A DNA stretch of 64,000 bases from Candidatus Nanopelagicales bacterium (GTDB taxonomy: Bacteria > Actinomycetota > Actinomycetes > Nanopelagicales > Nanopelagicaceae), in the NCBI GenBank assembly GCA_030830475.1, contig JAURMX010000065.1:1-64000 (forward strand), in the 5' to 3' direction. Positions 25,912-36,769 of this stretch are shown piece by piece. The notes beneath the pieces are model-generated. The model saw nothing but the letters and a program-made list of their open reading frames with translations, was not told the DNA's origin and searched no databases. Made by a program: the position numbers and the translations under genes. The stretch's first letter is position 1. Each line of letters opens with the position of its first letter.

Positions 25912-25987
25912 CGGGGCGTAGCGTAGTGGCTAGCGCGCCTGCTTTGGGAGCAGGAGACCGTGGGTTCGAATCCCTCCGCCCCGACCA
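25912..25987 (+). tRNA. tRNA-Pro (anticodon TGG)
   Basis: Acceptor CGGGGCG/CGCCCCG, D-arm TAGCGTAGTGGCTAGC, anticodon stem CCTGC/GCAGG around TT-TGG-GA, T-arm GGGTTCGAATCCC; discriminator A and encoded CCA at 25985-25987. It precedes tig by 33 bases, the order often seen in actinobacteria. Confidence 0.97.
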
Positions 25988-26020
25988 GATCTAGTAATAA
26001 ATATGTGAGTCAGGAGTCCT

Positions 26021-27307
26021 GTGAAAAGCGCTGTCGAAAGTATTTCCGCCACTCGAGTAAGAATTTCGATTGATGTTGACTTCACTGATCTGGAACCACA
26101 TGTGAAGAATGCATACCAATCAATCTCAGAGCGTGTAGTAATTCCAGGTTTCCGTAAAGGAAAAGTTCCTCGTGCCATGATTGATCAGCGTGTTGGTCGC
26201 GGAACTGTTTTGGATGAGGCGATCAATAATGCGCTGCCCGAGTTCTACACCCAAGCTGCTCGCGAAAACGATGTTCTAGTTGTTGGTAGACCAACCGTTG
26301 ATATCAAAGAGTTAAAAGATAATGAGTTAGTTAAGTTTGAAGTTGAAGTAGATATCCGTCCAGAGATCACGCTTCCAGATTTTTCAAAGCTTGAGGTCTC
26401 TGTTGATGATGTCACAGTAAGCGACAAAGATGTCGAAGAGCAGATTGAGGCATTGAGAATTCGCTTTGGGACCTTAACAACTGTTGAGAAAGATGCAGCA
26501 TCTGGAGATTTTGTCTCTATTGATTTAGTTGCTCGTGTTGATGGCAAAGAAATCGAAGGTGGCTCTGCCAACGGAATCTCTTATGAAGTTGGCTCAAACC
26601 GCATGATTGATGGTCTTGATGCGGCTCTTGAAGGAATGAAGGTCGAAGAGAGCAAGAAGTTCAACGCGCCACTTGTTGGAATGAAAGAAGGCGAGACCGG
26701 TGAAGTTGAGGTAACTCTCAAAGCGGTCAAGAAGCGTGAGTTGCCTGAACTCAATGATGATTTTGCAAAGCTAGCAAGTGAGTTTGAGTCTCTAAAAGAG
26801 CTTGAGGCTGATGTCCGTGAGCGTTTATCTCGGTTGAAGTCCATGGAGCAAGGTGCGCAAGCTCGCGACAATCTGCTCAAACTGTTGCTAGATACCGTTG
26901 AAATTCCAGTTCCAGAGAACTTGGTTAATGATGAGGTTCACGATCACCTTGAAAAGGAAAACCGCCTTGAAGATGAAACCCATCGCAAAGAGGTAACTGA
27001 AGAGGTCACACGTTCTGTGCGTGGAGATTTCCTTCTTGATGCGATTGTGAAATCAGAAGAGGTTCAGGTTTCAGAGGCAGAGCTAACTGAGTACTTGATT
27101 CGCACAGCTGCTCGTTATCAAATGACCCCAGACCAGTTCGTGCAGCAGATTACCCAAGCAGGACAGGTAGCGACTTTGATGGCTGAGGTAGCACGAACCA
27201 AGGGACTTGCTGTTGTTCTCGAACGAGTCACAGTTAAGGATGCTTCAGGCAACGAGGTTGATCTCTCAGCTTTGGCTCCTAAGAAAACTGAAGAGGTTCA
27301 GGCTTAA
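26021..27307 (+). CDS. tig: Trigger factor
   Basis: 428-aa ribosome-associated chaperone and peptidyl-prolyl isomerase. The N-terminal domain has the ribosome-docking signature GFRKGKVPRAMI (usually GFRxGKxP) near 45-55; the FKBP-type PPIase domain spans about 150-240 (GDFVSIDLVARVDGKEIEGGS); the C-terminal helical arms follow. GTG 26021 is supported by CAGGAG 4-5 bases upstream. It stands before clpP1P2-clpX, linking nascent-chain folding with degradation. Confidence 0.96.
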   Translation: MKSAVESISATRVRISIDVDFTDLEPHVKNAYQSISERVVIPGFRKGKVPRAMIDQRVGRGTVLDEAINNALPEFYTQAARENDVLVVGRPTVDIKELKDNELVKFEVEVDIRPEITLPDFSKLEVSVDDVTVSDKDVEEQIEALRIRFGTLTTVEKDAASGDFVSIDLVARVDGKEIEGGSANGISYEVGSNRMIDGLDAALEGMKVEESKKFNAPLVGMKEGETGEVEVTLKAVKKRELPELNDDFAKLASEFESLKELEADVRERLSRLKSMEQGAQARDNLLKLLLDTVEIPVPENLVNDEVHDHLEKENRLEDETHRKEVTEEVTRSVRGDFLLDAIVKSEEVQVSEAELTEYLIRTAARYQMTPDQFVQQITQAGQVATLMAEVARTKGLAVVLERVTVKDASGNEVDLSALAPKKTEEVQA

Positions 27308-27315
27308 CCCCGCTC

Positions 27316-27329
27316 TGCTTTGAGCGAAC
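27316..27329 (+). promoter_or_regulatory. Candidate ClgR operator before clpP1P2
   Basis: TGCTTTGAGCGAAC matches the corynebacterial ClgR consensus CGCYNANRGCGWWS with two mismatches. ClgR activates clpP1P2 in Corynebacterium and Streptomyces. Speculative without a clgR gene in view. Confidence 0.3.
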
Positions 27330-27412
27330 AGCAGCAGATTTCCCTATTTCGAGGAAGCATTTTGGCCCTGTGAGCGTTAGGGTCACTACATAACTTTTAT
27401 CAGGAGGAATTT

Positions 27413-28027
27413 GTGGAGCTAATTACCCCACGCTTGGCGACTGCAGGTGCCGGCGGTTTGGATGACCAGGTTTATAACCGGCTTCTAAAAGAACGCATTA
27501 TTTTCTTGGGCTCTGTCGTTGAGGACACAATGGCAAATGCAATCGCAGCTCAGATGTTGTTATTGGCTGCCGAAGATCCTGAAAAAGATATCTACCTTTA
27601 CATCAACTCTCCCGGAGGTTCTATCTCTGCGGGAATGGCTATTTACGACACTATGCAATACATCAAGAACGATGTTGCAACAGTTGCGATGGGACTTGCT
27701 GCCTCTATGGGCCAGTTCTTGTTGTGTGCCGGTGCACCAGGCAAGCGTTATGCATTGCCTCATGCGCGCATCATGATGCACCAACCTTCAGGTGGAATCG
27801 GTGGAACCGCATCAGATATCAAGATTCAAGCAGAGCAAATGTCATTTACTAAGAAGAAAATGGCGGAATTGATTGCTCATCACACAGGTCAAAAGATGGA
27901 GACCATCACCGCCGATTCAGATCGTGATCGTTGGTTTACAGCAGAAGAAGCAAAAGAGTATGGCTTTGTTGACCATGTCGTTAAGTCAGCTGGACAGGTA
28001 TCAGGAAGTGGCGGAACCGCGCGATGA
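27413..28027 (+). CDS. clpP1: ATP-dependent Clp protease proteolytic subunit 1
   Basis: 204-aa serine protease subunit. The catalytic triad appears as Ser in GLAASMGQF, His in [10 protein letters not shown] and Asp in TADSDRDRW. In actinobacteria ClpP1 and ClpP2 form a mixed tetradecamer that works with ClpX or ClpC. GTG 27413 has a strong AGGAGG site. It overlaps clpP2 by 4 bases. A dyad and ClgR-like site lie upstream. Confidence 0.96.
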   Translation: MELITPRLATAGAGGLDDQVYNRLLKERIIFLGSVVEDTMANAIAAQMLLLAAEDPEKDIYLYINSPGGSISAGMAIYDTMQYIKNDVATVAMGLAASMGQFLLCAGAPGKRYALPHARIMMHQPSGGIGGTASDIKIQAEQMSFTKKKMAELIAHHTGQKMETITADSDRDRWFTAEEAKEYGFVDHVVKSAGQVSGSGGTAR

Positions 28028-28647
28028 AAATAAATGACATTCACAATCGTTATGTGCTCCCAACAATTGAAGAGCGCACCGCATACGGATACAAGAGATT
28101 AGATCCTTACACAAAGTTATTTGAAGAGCGCATTATTTTCCTTGGACAGGGAATTGATGACACTGTCGCTAACGATGTAATGGCTCAGTTGTTGACCCTT
28201 GAATCTATGGATCCTGATCGCGACATAATGATGTACATCAACTCACCTGGCGGATCTTTCACAGCGCTAACCGCAATTTATGACACTATGCAGTTTGTTC
28301 GTCCAGATGTGATGACAATTTGCTTGGGCCAAGCTGCATCAGCTGCTGCTGTGTTGCTTGCAGGTGGAACAGCAGGTAAGCGTTATGCGTTGGAGCACTC
28401 CCGAATCTTGATTCACCAGCCTTACAGCGAAGGTGGCGGACAGGGTTCCGACATTGAGATTCAGGCAAGAGAGGTTTTGCGTATGCGCGGACTTCTCGAA
28501 GAGATGCTTTCCAAGCACTCCAAGAAGTCGAAAGAGGAGATAGGAAAAGATATCGAACGCGACAAGATTCTTACCTCAGCTGAAGCAGTTGAGTATGGGC
28601 TCGTCGACCAAATCCTCGCTTCACGTAAAGCATCATCCAAGAAGTAG
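28024..28647 (+). CDS. clpP2: ATP-dependent Clp protease proteolytic subunit 2
   Basis: 207 aa. N-terminal [31 protein letters not shown] is the ClpP2 type; Ser in [11 protein letters not shown], His in RILIHQP, Asp in GKDIERDKI complete the triad. It is translationally coupled to clpP1 (ATGA) and forms the second ring of the ClpP1P2 protease. Confidence 0.96.
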   Translation: MKINDIHNRYVLPTIEERTAYGYKRLDPYTKLFEERIIFLGQGIDDTVANDVMAQLLTLESMDPDRDIMMYINSPGGSFTALTAIYDTMQFVRPDVMTICLGQAASAAAVLLAGGTAGKRYALEHSRILIHQPYSEGGGQGSDIEIQAREVLRMRGLLEEMLSKHSKKSKEEIGKDIERDKILTSAEAVEYGLVDQILASRKASSKK

Positions 28648-28654
28648 TTAATTA

Positions 28655-28679
28655 CTCTCAGGGCGAACATGTTTCGCCC
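28655..28679 (+). promoter_or_regulatory. Inverted repeat and ClgR-like site between clpP2 and clpX
   Basis: CTCTCAGGGCGAAC (28655-28668) matches CGCYNANRGCGWWS with one mismatch. The same DNA forms a 7-bp inverted repeat GGGCGAA/TTCGCCC (28661-28667 with 28673-28679). There is no T-tract behind it, so an operator is likelier than a terminator. Confidence 0.35.
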
Positions 28680-28738
28680 ACATGGTTGATGCATGGCGAT
28701 TTACGATATGTGCCTTCCCTAAAGAAAGTAGGCGTTCA

Positions 28739-30025
28739 GTGACTCGCATCGGTGAAAGCGGCGATCTTCTCAAGTGTTCCTTCTGTGGCAAGACTCAGAA
28801 GCAGGTCAAGAAGTTAATTGCCGGACCTGGCGTCTATATCTGCGATGAATGTATCGATCTCTGCAATGAAATCATCGAGGATGAATTATCAGAAGCCTCC
28901 TCCGAAGGCTTTAAAGAGTTACCGAAGCCACAAGAAATTTATGACTTCTTAGATCAATATGTAATTGGTCAGGATCGTGCCAAGAAATCTCTTTCCGTAG
29001 CTGTATATAACCATTACAAGCGCATCAAAGCCGGCGATCGTCATCGCGAAGATGGTGTAGAACTTTCTAAAAGCAACATTCTTTTGTTGGGCCCAACCGG
29101 TTGCGGCAAAACACTTCTAGCACAAACCTTAGCCAGAATGCTTAATGTCCCGTTTGCGATAGCAGATGCAACCGCTTTAACAGAAGCTGGCTATGTCGGA
29201 GAAGATGTAGAAAACATTCTTTTGAAGTTGATTCAAGCCGCGGACTTTGATGTAAAGAAAGCGGAGCAGGGGATTATTTACATTGATGAAATCGATAAGG
29301 TGGCACGCAAGAGTGAAAACCCATCGATTACCCGAGATGTTTCTGGTGAAGGTGTTCAGCAGGCGTTGCTAAAGATTCTTGAGGGAACAACAGCATCAGT
29401 TCCACCTCAGGGTGGACGCAAGCATCCTCATCAAGAGTTCATTCAAATTGATACCTCAAATGTTTTGTTTATTGTAGGTGGTGCCTTTGCCGGATTAGAG
29501 AAAATTATCGAAGGCCGTAAAGGCAAAGCTGGTGTTGGTTTCAATGCCACTCTGCAGAGTGAAAAAGATAAGCAGACCAATGATCCATTTGCAGATGTAA
29601 TGCCAGAGGATTTGTTGAAGTTCGGCATGATTCCAGAGTTCATTGGCCGCTTGCCAATTGTTACCTCAGTTGAGAATTTAGATCGTGCAGCTTTGTTGCA
29701 GATCCTTACTGAGCCAAAAAACGCTTTGGTGCGTCAATATCAACATCTTTTTGAAATGGACGAGGTTGAGTTCGAGATTACTCATGAAGCCCTCGAGGTA
29801 ATTGCAGACCAAGCTATTGCTCGTGGAACCGGAGCTCGAGGCTTGCGCGCCATAATGGAAGAGATTTTGCTGCCAGTTATGTATGAAGTGCCAAGCAAGA
29901 AGGAAATCGGAAAAGTCATCGTTACCCCTGAGGTAATACTTTCCAAAATAGCACCTACGTATGTTGAGCGCGGCCCCAACAGCGTAAAGCGATCCAACAA
30001 ACGTGGGGAAGAGAAGACCGCTTAA
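28739..30025 (+). CDS. clpX: ATP-dependent Clp protease ATP-binding subunit ClpX
   Basis: 428-aa AAA+ unfoldase. The N-terminal zinc-binding domain shows CSFCGK and CDECIDLC; Walker A GPTGCGKT near 120, Walker [10 protein letters not shown] near 183, sensor and IGF-loop region FIGRLP near 300. It unfolds tagged substrates for ClpP1P2. GTG 28739 gives the normal [16 protein letters not shown] start; a longer reading from 28682 adds 19 unrelated residues. AGTAGG is a weak ribosome site. Confidence 0.95.
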   Translation: MTRIGESGDLLKCSFCGKTQKQVKKLIAGPGVYICDECIDLCNEIIEDELSEASSEGFKELPKPQEIYDFLDQYVIGQDRAKKSLSVAVYNHYKRIKAGDRHREDGVELSKSNILLLGPTGCGKTLLAQTLARMLNVPFAIADATALTEAGYVGEDVENILLKLIQAADFDVKKAEQGIIYIDEIDKVARKSENPSITRDVSGEGVQQALLKILEGTTASVPPQGGRKHPHQEFIQIDTSNVLFIVGGAFAGLEKIIEGRKGKAGVGFNATLQSEKDKQTNDPFADVMPEDLLKFGMIPEFIGRLPIVTSVENLDRAALLQILTEPKNALVRQYQHLFEMDEVEFEITHEALEVIADQAIARGTGARGLRAIMEEILLPVMYEVPSKKEIGKVIVTPEVILSKIAPTYVERGPNSVKRSNKRGEEKTA

Positions 30026-30032
30026 CACTCGG

Positions 30033-30038
30033 TAGTAT
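30033..30038 (+). promoter_or_regulatory. -10 hexamer TAGTAT of valS
   Basis: TAGTAT is followed by 8 bases and the valS ATG, without a Shine-Dalgarno. The preceding TAACACTCGG occurs in the same position before gatC (47486-47495). Confidence 0.45.
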
Positions 30039-30046
30039 CACGCCTT

Positions 30047-32635
30047 ATGTCAGAGCTACCCGCACAATTTTCGCCTAGCGATATTGAGGGTCCGCTCTAC
30101 CAAAAATGGATTGATGCTGGTTATTTCACGGCAGATACAAAATCAGATAAACCACCTTTCTGCATTGTTATTCCGCCGCCAAATGTCACTGGTAGTTTGC
30201 ATATTGGACACGCGCTAGATCACTCGATTCAGGATCTTTTGACTCGAATGAAGCGGATGAAAGGTTTTGAAACCTTGTGGCTTCCGGGAATGGATCACGC
30301 TGGTATTGCGACACAAAATGTTGTTGAGAAGCAATTAGCGGCGCAAGGAAAATCTAGACATGATCTAGGGCGTGAAGAGTTTGTAAAAAAGGTTTGGGCT
30401 TGGAAAGCAGAATCTGGCGGAGCGATTCTGGGACAGATGAAACGTTTGGGCGACAGCGTTGATTGGAACCGCGAGCGATTCACAATGGATGAAGGTTTAT
30501 CCCAAGCGGTGCTTACTATTTTCAAGAGACTCTACGATGCCGGTTTGATTTACCGCGCTGAGAAGATTATTAACTGGTGTCCACGTTGTTTAACCGCTTT
30601 GTCAGATATTGAGGTTGATCACAGCGATGATGCAGGCGAGTTTGTGCAAGTCCGTTACGGTGATGATGAAGTCGGAATCACCGTTGCAACCACACGCCCA
30701 GAAACTATGTTGGGCGATGGTGCTGTTGCGGTTCACCCAGATGATGAGCGCTATAAGCACTTAATTGGCAAAAAGGTTTTACTTCCGCTAGTTGATCGCA
30801 TGATTCCGATAATCGCTGATGAACTTGTGGAACCAGAGTTTGGAACCGGCGCGGTTAAAGTAACCGCGGCTCATGATCCAAATGACTTTGAAATGGGAAT
30901 GCGCCATAACGTTCCATTAATTGTCATTATGAATGAGCATGGCGTTATGTCAGGAACCGGCACCGAGTTTGATGGCATGGATCGCTTCGATGCACGTAAA
31001 GCGGTAGTCGAAAAGCTACGCAGTATGGGTCGAGTTGTTTCTGAAAAACGCCCGTACATTCACGCGGTTGGACATTGCTCTCGCTGCGATACCACCGTGG
31101 AGCCACGACTATCTAAGCAATGGTTTGTAAAAGTTGCGCCGCTCGCGAAAGCAGCGGGAGATGCGGTGCGTGATGGCAAGGTAAAGATAGATCCAGACTC
31201 TATGGAGCCCCGTTATTTTGAATGGGTAGACAACATGCATGACTGGTGTATCTCTCGCCAATTGTGGTGGGGTCACAGAATTCCAGTTTGGTACGGTCCA
31301 AATGGTGAGGTCGTTGTTGTGGGTCCCGGCGAAGAAGCACCTGCCGGCTACAACCAAGACCCTGATGTCTTAGACACCTGGTTTTCCTCTGCATTGTGGC
31401 CATTTTCAACCTTGGGTTGGCCCAACAACAGCGATGATTTAAAGAAGTTTTATCCCACCAGTGTTCTAGTTACCGGATATGACATTCTCTTTTTCTGGGT
31501 AGTGCGAATGATGCTATTTGGTTTGTTTGCAATGGATGGGGTACCACCATTCAAAGTAATTGCATTGCATGGCCTGGTGCGCGACAAACATGGCAAGAAG
31601 ATGAGTAAATCTCGTGGAAACACAGTTGATCCTTTGGAGTTCATGGATAAGTACGGCTCCGATGCTCTGAGGTTTACATTAGCTAGAGGTGCAAATCCAG
31701 GAACTGATCAGGCTTTGGCGGAGGAGTGGATTGCAGGATCAAGAAACTTTGCAACAAAGGTTTGGAACGCCTCCAGATTCGCGATGATGAATGGTGCGAC
31801 TGTAGAAGGACCACTTCCTGACAGATCAGAGTTAAACCACATTGACAGATGGATTCTCTCAAGACTTGATGAAACAATTTCCAATACTGATCGTCTTTAT
31901 GAAAGTTTCGAATTCGCAAAAGGTTGCGAAGAGATTTACCACTTTGCTTGGGATGAGGTGTGTGACTGGTATCTAGAGTTAATCAAAGATAGCTTCGCAA
32001 AAGGTGGAGCTGAGGCAGAGAAAACCCGCAGAGTCTTAGGTCATGTTCTAGATCAATTACTGCGCTTGATGCATCCGACGATGCCTTTCCTTTCAGAAGC
32101 GCTTTGGTGTTCACTCACCGGTGGTGAATCTCTAGTAGTTGCTTCTTGGCCAAAGCCACAATCTGCGCAGAGTGATGATGAAGCCATTGCCGTCGTCGGC
32201 GATATGCAAGGGTTGATTACTGAGATTAGGCGATTCCGTAGCGAGCAAGGGATTAAGACCTCTGCTCGTATCGCGGCAAAGATTGAAGGCATGCAGGGTG
32301 CCTTAGCCAAATATGAATCCTCTTTGCGCTTCTTAGTGAAATTGGATGAACCAACCGCGCAGTTCAATCCTTCAGCCAAGATTGAAGTTGGAGAGTTTGT
32401 AGTCCACTTTGATTTAACGGGCAGTATTGATGTTAAAGCTGAGCGGGCACGTCTGACCAAAGACCTTGAGGCAATCAAGAAAGACCAAGCTACAGCAAAA
32501 GTTAAGTTAGAAAATGAAAACTTTATGGCCAAAGCTCCAATGGAGGTTGTTAATACCATCCGCGAGCGTATGGAGTTTTGTGAATCGGAAATCAACCGCA
32601 TCAACGCTTTGCTCGCCGCACTGCCACATCAATGA
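30047..32635 (+). CDS. valS: Valyl-tRNA synthetase
   Basis: 862-aa class I synthetase. HIGH motif SLHIGHAL near 52, the CP1 editing domain with [17 protein letters not shown] near 215, [17 protein letters not shown], and KKMSKSRGN near 518; anticodon-binding domain and a C-terminal coiled coil (about 800-860) follow. Stops in an ATGA overlap with folC, giving a valS-folC-DUF4233 unit as in other actinobacteria. Confidence 0.97.
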   Translation: MSELPAQFSPSDIEGPLYQKWIDAGYFTADTKSDKPPFCIVIPPPNVTGSLHIGHALDHSIQDLLTRMKRMKGFETLWLPGMDHAGIATQNVVEKQLAAQGKSRHDLGREEFVKKVWAWKAESGGAILGQMKRLGDSVDWNRERFTMDEGLSQAVLTIFKRLYDAGLIYRAEKIINWCPRCLTALSDIEVDHSDDAGEFVQVRYGDDEVGITVATTRPETMLGDGAVAVHPDDERYKHLIGKKVLLPLVDRMIPIIADELVEPEFGTGAVKVTAAHDPNDFEMGMRHNVPLIVIMNEHGVMSGTGTEFDGMDRFDARKAVVEKLRSMGRVVSEKRPYIHAVGHCSRCDTTVEPRLSKQWFVKVAPLAKAAGDAVRDGKVKIDPDSMEPRYFEWVDNMHDWCISRQLWWGHRIPVWYGPNGEVVVVGPGEEAPAGYNQDPDVLDTWFSSALWPFSTLGWPNNSDDLKKFYPTSVLVTGYDILFFWVVRMMLFGLFAMDGVPPFKVIALHGLVRDKHGKKMSKSRGNTVDPLEFMDKYGSDALRFTLARGANPGTDQALAEEWIAGSRNFATKVWNASRFAMMNGATVEGPLPDRSELNHIDRWILSRLDETISNTDRLYESFEFAKGCEEIYHFAWDEVCDWYLELIKDSFAKGGAEAEKTRRVLGHVLDQLLRLMHPTMPFLSEALWCSLTGGESLVVASWPKPQSAQSDDEAIAVVGDMQGLITEIRRFRSEQGIKTSARIAAKIEGMQGALAKYESSLRFLVKLDEPTAQFNPSAKIEVGEFVVHFDLTGSIDVKAERARLTKDLEAIKKDQATAKVKLENENFMAKAPMEVVNTIRERMEFCESEINRINALLAALPHQ

Positions 32636-33987
32636 CATCACAGGATGATTTACAGCGTCTCGATGCCATAGAAAAAGCATTATTAAATCGCTGGCCAGAA
32701 ACCCGCATCGCTCCCACTCTAGATCGAATCGCAGCCTTAGCTGACGCGCTCGGCTCGCCTCAGCTTTCTTACCCAACTATTCACATTGCCGGCACAAATG
32801 GAAAAACAACTACGACTCGGTTAATCGACTCATTGTGCTTTGAATTGGGAATGCGAACCGGACGATTCACAAGCCCTCATCTAGAGAGCTTTCTAGAACG
32901 AATTTCGATAAACGGTGAACCAATTTCGGTGGAAGGCATGATTGCTACCTACAACGACATAGCCTTGTACTTAGATCTAATTGATTCCCGGATGCCAAAC
33001 AAGCTTTCTTTTTTTGAATCAATGTGTGCGCTAGCTTTTGTGGCCTTTGCAGAATATCCCGTTGATGTTGGAATATTTGAGTGTGGCATGGGTGGCGAAT
33101 GGGATTCCACCAATGTCGTAAATGCAGCGGTTTCGGTCATTACCCCAATCGGTTTTGATCACATGGAGTATTTAGGAGATACATTAGAAAAGATTGCATT
33201 AACAAAGTCAGGGATTATCAAACCTCACTCATTTGCGGTTCTGGCAAGACAGGAGCCTGAGGTGGCCCCGATTTTGATGCATAAATGTGCAGAGGTTGAT
33301 GCGACTCCATTACGTGAAGGCATTGAGTATTCAGTGAAGAGTCGGGCTTTGGCTGTTGGCGGACAATTGATTTCAATCGCGGGAATTTACGGTGATTACG
33401 ATGATTTGTTCCTTCCTTTACATGGTGCTCATCAAGCTTCCAATGCTGCGACCGCTTTAGCTACGGTCGAGGCTTTTGCTGGTGAAAGTAAATTAGATGA
33501 AGGTGTTGTTCGTGAGGCCTTTGCAAATGCCACTTCACCTGGAAGATGTGAAGTCATAATGCGCAATCCCACAGTTATTATCGATGCTGCTCATAATCCC
33601 CATGGTGCCGCTTCGTTGCGAAAGACCCTAAAGGAAGAGTTTGATTTCGAGTCGATTATTGCGGTAATTGCTCCAATGGGAGACAAGGATGTCGATGGGA
33701 TATTTGAGGAATTAGAGGATGTAGTTTCGCAAGTTATCGTATCTCGTAACTCATCACATCGTGCAGCTGATTTGGAAGAGCTTCTTTCAAGAGCACAACA
33801 GGCGTTTGGAGCACAGCGAGTTGTTGCTATCGAATCTCTGTCTGATGCGATTGGCACAGCGATTGAACAAGTAAAATTAGAAAACGCTGTGAATGAATTA
33901 AACGCAGCTGTACTTATTGCAGGGTCAGTCGTGACTGCTGGAGAATCCCGAACCGTAATTCGTCGTATGAAGGAAAAAAAGTCATGA
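32632..33987 (+). CDS. folC: Folylpolyglutamate synthase / dihydrofolate synthase
   Basis: 451-aa Mur-ligase-fold enzyme that adds glutamate to dihydropteroate and folates. [18 protein letters not shown] is the ATP loop (about 51-68); [30 protein letters not shown] and the central DAAHNPHGA motif near 320 define the family. Coupled to valS and to the following DUF4233 gene by ATGA overlaps. Confidence 0.95.
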   Translation: MTSQDDLQRLDAIEKALLNRWPETRIAPTLDRIAALADALGSPQLSYPTIHIAGTNGKTTTTRLIDSLCFELGMRTGRFTSPHLESFLERISINGEPISVEGMIATYNDIALYLDLIDSRMPNKLSFFESMCALAFVAFAEYPVDVGIFECGMGGEWDSTNVVNAAVSVITPIGFDHMEYLGDTLEKIALTKSGIIKPHSFAVLARQEPEVAPILMHKCAEVDATPLREGIEYSVKSRALAVGGQLISIAGIYGDYDDLFLPLHGAHQASNAATALATVEAFAGESKLDEGVVREAFANATSPGRCEVIMRNPTVIIDAAHNPHGAASLRKTLKEEFDFESIIAVIAPMGDKDVDGIFEELEDVVSQVIVSRNSSHRAADLEELLSRAQQAFGAQRVVAIESLSDAIGTAIEQVKLENAVNELNAAVLIAGSVVTAGESRTVIRRMKEKKS

Positions 33988-34328
33988 GGATGTTGGCGCG
34001 AAGTGTTTTGATTATGGAGATCTTTGTAATTGGATTTGCTGTTCTAGTTGCAAAAGATTTGACCGCAGCTAATTTGGGTCCGGCTGCATTTTGGTCAGCT
34101 GGCTTAATTGCATTTTTAGCTTTGATTTCCTCAGGCACGTTGAAATCCAAATTTGGTTGGACACTTGGATGGATTACCCAATTTGCCTTGATCGGCTATG
34201 GGTTTTTTGTATTTACGATGTTCTTCCTGGGCGCTTTATTTATGGGGCTTTGGGTGGCCGCCATACTCCTCGGGCGAAAGGGTGAGGCCGCCCGGGCCGC
34301 ATTTAGCGAGAGAGAGAAAACGCAATAG
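33984..34328 (+). CDS. DUF4233 membrane protein
   Basis: 114 aa with four hydrophobic stretches (about 9-27, 30-50, 58-78, 80-97) and a charged tail. Position between folC and ndk and the [23 protein letters not shown] opening identify the actinobacterial DUF4233 family. Function unknown; conserved linkage hints at a role near folate or envelope metabolism, but that is inference. Confidence 0.85.
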   Translation: MRMLARSVLIMEIFVIGFAVLVAKDLTAANLGPAAFWSAGLIAFLALISSGTLKSKFGWTLGWITQFALIGYGFFVFTMFFLGALFMGLWVAAILLGRKGEAARAAFSEREKTQ

Positions 34329-34331
34329 ACT
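34326..34331 (+). promoter_or_regulatory. -10 hexamer TAGACT of ndk
   Basis: TAGACT begins at the DUF4233 stop codon and ends 6 bases before the ndk GTG; no Shine-Dalgarno. Confidence 0.4.
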
Positions 34332-34337
34332 GCCCCC

Positions 34338-34787
34338 GTGGCTAATTCAACTTCCTCAACCAGTTCATCAGTACAGCGCACTCTAATTTTAGTTAAGCCT
34401 GATGGTGTGCGACGTGGTTTAGTCGGTGAAGTTATTTCTAGAGTTGAGCGTAAGGGATACAAAGTATCTGCTTTGCGAATGCTGCAGGCCGACCGCATTA
34501 CATTAGCAGCGCATTACGCAGAGCATGAAGGAAAACCTTTTTATGAACCACTTGTGGAGTTCATGCTCTCTGGTCCGATCGTTGCGATGATTGCAGAAGG
34601 AGAGAGAGTTATCGAAGGTTTTAGATCTTTAGCTGGAACCACAGATCCCACCACCGCTGCACCAGGCTCAATTCGCGGTGACTTGGCTAGAGACCAAGGA
34701 ACAAAGGTTGTTCAAAACATCGTCCACGGATCTGATTCACCAGAATCCGCTGAACGCGAGATAAAGATTTTCTTCCCCAACCTGTAA
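34338..34787 (+). CDS. ndk: Nucleoside-diphosphate kinase
   Basis: 149 aa; transfers the gamma phosphate between nucleoside triphosphates and diphosphates via a phosphohistidine. [14 protein letters not shown], the [11 protein letters not shown] strand, and the active-site [16 protein letters not shown] are complete. The first 12 residues (Ser/Thr-rich) are an extension compared with most Ndk proteins. GTG start with a leaderless-type -10 hexamer. mreB follows 12 bases later. Confidence 0.96.
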   Translation: MANSTSSTSSSVQRTLILVKPDGVRRGLVGEVISRVERKGYKVSALRMLQADRITLAAHYAEHEGKPFYEPLVEFMLSGPIVAMIAEGERVIEGFRSLAGTTDPTTAAPGSIRGDLARDQGTKVVQNIVHGSDSPESAEREIKIFFPNL

Positions 34788-34799
34788 GGAGCAATAACA

Positions 34800-35840
34800 A
34801 TGGCAAATCAAATGAACCGTTGGACCTTTCTAGGTCGCGATATGGCGATTGACCTAGGTACTGCAAATACTTTGGTCTACGTTCGCGGCAAAGGAATCGT
34901 GCTAAATGAGCCAAGCGTGGTGGCGGTAAATCAAGATACAGGTGCAGTTTTGGCAGTTGGTACTGAAGCAAAAAAGATGATTGGCCGTACCCCAGGAAGC
35001 ATCGTTGCTATTCGCCCACTTAAAGATGGCGTTATTGCAGACTTCGACACAACTGCATTGATGATTAAGTATTTTATTCGCCAAGTTCACAAACGTACAT
35101 ATTTAGCTAAACCACGCATTGTTATCTGCGTGCCATCTGGAATTACCGGTGTTGAGCAAAGAGCGGTAAAAGATGCAGGATATGAAGCGGGTGCTCGCAA
35201 GGTTTACATTATTGAGGAGCCAATGGCCGCAGCTATCGGCGCTGGTTTACCCATCCATGAACCAACTGGAAATATGGTGGTAGATATCGGTGGCGGTACT
35301 ACGGAAGTTGCTGTTATTTCCTTAGGTGGAATTGTTTCAGCTCTTTCCATCCGTGTTGGTGGAGATGAGCTAGATCAGGCGATTATTAATTGGGTGAAGA
35401 AAGAGTTCTCACTGATGCTTGGTGAGCGCACCGCAGAAGAAATCAAAATGGCGATTGGGTCTGCCTACCCATTACGCGATGAACCAGATGCAGAGATTCG
35501 CGGTCGAGATCTTGCGACCGGACTTCCCAAGACAATTGTGGTTTCATCTGAAGACATTAGAAAAGCCTTGGAGGAGCCGGTTAACGCCATTGTTAATGCG
35601 GTTAAGAACACCTTAGATAAGACTCCACCGGAGTTGGCAGCCGATCTTATGGATCGCGGAATCGTACTTACTGGTGGTGGGGCACTTCTTAAGGGTCTTG
35701 ATGAGAGATTACGCCACGAAACCAACATGCCAATTCATATTGCAGAGCGACCTCTAAATGCGGTTGTTGAAGGATCTGGCAAGTGTGTTGAAGAGTTTGA
35801 AGCGTTAGAAAAAGTTTTAATCTCTGAACCACGACGCTAG
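34800..35840 (+). CDS. mreB: Rod shape-determining protein MreB
   Basis: 346-aa actin-like protein that forms membrane-associated filaments to guide lateral wall synthesis. Phosphate 1 motif [27 protein letters not shown], phosphate 2 [17 protein letters not shown], and the adenosine motif [15 protein letters not shown] are present. AAGGAG lies 8 bases before the ATG. First gene of the mreBCD-mrdA-rodA elongation cluster, which implies rod-shaped growth. Confidence 0.96.
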   Translation: MANQMNRWTFLGRDMAIDLGTANTLVYVRGKGIVLNEPSVVAVNQDTGAVLAVGTEAKKMIGRTPGSIVAIRPLKDGVIADFDTTALMIKYFIRQVHKRTYLAKPRIVICVPSGITGVEQRAVKDAGYEAGARKVYIIEEPMAAAIGAGLPIHEPTGNMVVDIGGGTTEVAVISLGGIVSALSIRVGGDELDQAIINWVKKEFSLMLGERTAEEIKMAIGSAYPLRDEPDAEIRGRDLATGLPKTIVVSSEDIRKALEEPVNAIVNAVKNTLDKTPPELAADLMDRGIVLTGGGALLKGLDERLRHETNMPIHIAERPLNAVVEGSGKCVEEFEALEKVLISEPRR

Positions 35841-35847
35841 GTAGCTC

Positions 35848-36765
35848 ATGCCAGCTAGAGGTTCAAACCGCACGCGACTTCTGTGGATTTCGCTTTTGGT
35901 TACCTCTTTGTTTTTGATCACTCTAGATTTACGTGGAGTTAGCATAATATCTTCAATCAGATCGGGAGTTCAAGCTGTACTTGCTCCATTCCAAAAAGCC
36001 GGCAGTTCAATAGTTTCACCACTCGGTAATTTATTTGATGACATTACAAATCTGGGACGAACCCAATCCAAGATTGATAATCTAAAAGAGGAAAATGAGC
36101 GGCTAAAATCCCGACTGATTCTTAATGAGAATATTGTTGGGGAGCTAGAGCAATTAAAAGGGGTACTTGATTTAGCAGGACAAGCGAGATTGAAAGTAGT
36201 TGCTGCGCGGGTAATAACACGAGGCGGAACAGCCACTTTCGGTGAGACTATTGTTATTGATAAAGGCTCTAACTCTGGAATTAAAAGAGATATGACGGTA
36301 ATTGCTACCAGAGGCTTGGTGGGCGTTGTTAAATCAACAACCTCAAACTCAGCCGTTATTTTGCTTATGAGCGATCCATCCTTCCGTGTTGGAGTGAGAG
36401 TTGCTGGCACGCAAGATATGGGTATTTTGAGTGGTGGTGGAGATAATCGATTTACGATAGAAATGTTAAGCGCAACGGGACAGATAAAGGTTGGAGATGT
36501 TTTGCTATCGCGTGGCAGCTCTGGCGATCGCCCATTTGTTCCTGGGGTTCCAGTTGGCAAAATTTCATTTGTAGAGAGCTCAGCCGGGCAGTTAACAAAA
36601 CAGGGACGTGTTGAAGGTTTTGTAAATCTCGATAGCTTGGGTGTAGTGAGCGTTGTATTAGATGCAGTTGCAGGAGATCCGGGGGATGCCTTGGTTCCCA
36701 GAGGGCCAAAGCCGGCACCAACCGTGACTGTATTTGTTACACCAGAGCCAACTCCTTCGGAGTAA
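35848..36765 (+). CDS. mreC: Rod shape-determining protein MreC
   Basis: 305 aa. One N-terminal membrane segment (about 10-28), a coiled coil with leucines and charged residues (DNLKEENERLKSRLILNENIVGELEQLKGVL, about 75-105), then the two beta-barrel domains of MreC (VVAARVITRGGTATFGETIVIDKGSNSGI; GVRVAGTQDMGILSGGG). It connects MreB, PBP2 and RodA outside the membrane. The Pro/Thr-rich C-terminal tail is typical of actinobacteria. Confidence 0.94.
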   Translation: MPARGSNRTRLLWISLLVTSLFLITLDLRGVSIISSIRSGVQAVLAPFQKAGSSIVSPLGNLFDDITNLGRTQSKIDNLKEENERLKSRLILNENIVGELEQLKGVLDLAGQARLKVVAARVITRGGTATFGETIVIDKGSNSGIKRDMTVIATRGLVGVVKSTTSNSAVILLMSDPSFRVGVRVAGTQDMGILSGGGDNRFTIEMLSATGQIKVGDVLLSRGSSGDRPFVPGVPVGKISFVESSAGQLTKQGRVEGFVNLDSLGVVSVVLDAVAGDPGDALVPRGPKPAPTVTVFVTPEPTPSE

Positions 36766-36769
36766 GCAC

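Noticed and set aside
27311-27326. CGCTC/GAGCG dyad after tig as a terminator
   Set aside because: 5-bp stem without a T-tract; overlaps the ClgR-like site instead.
28661-28679. GGGCGAA/TTCGCCC hairpin after clpP2 as a terminator
   Set aside because: No T-tract follows on either strand; kept only as a possible operator.
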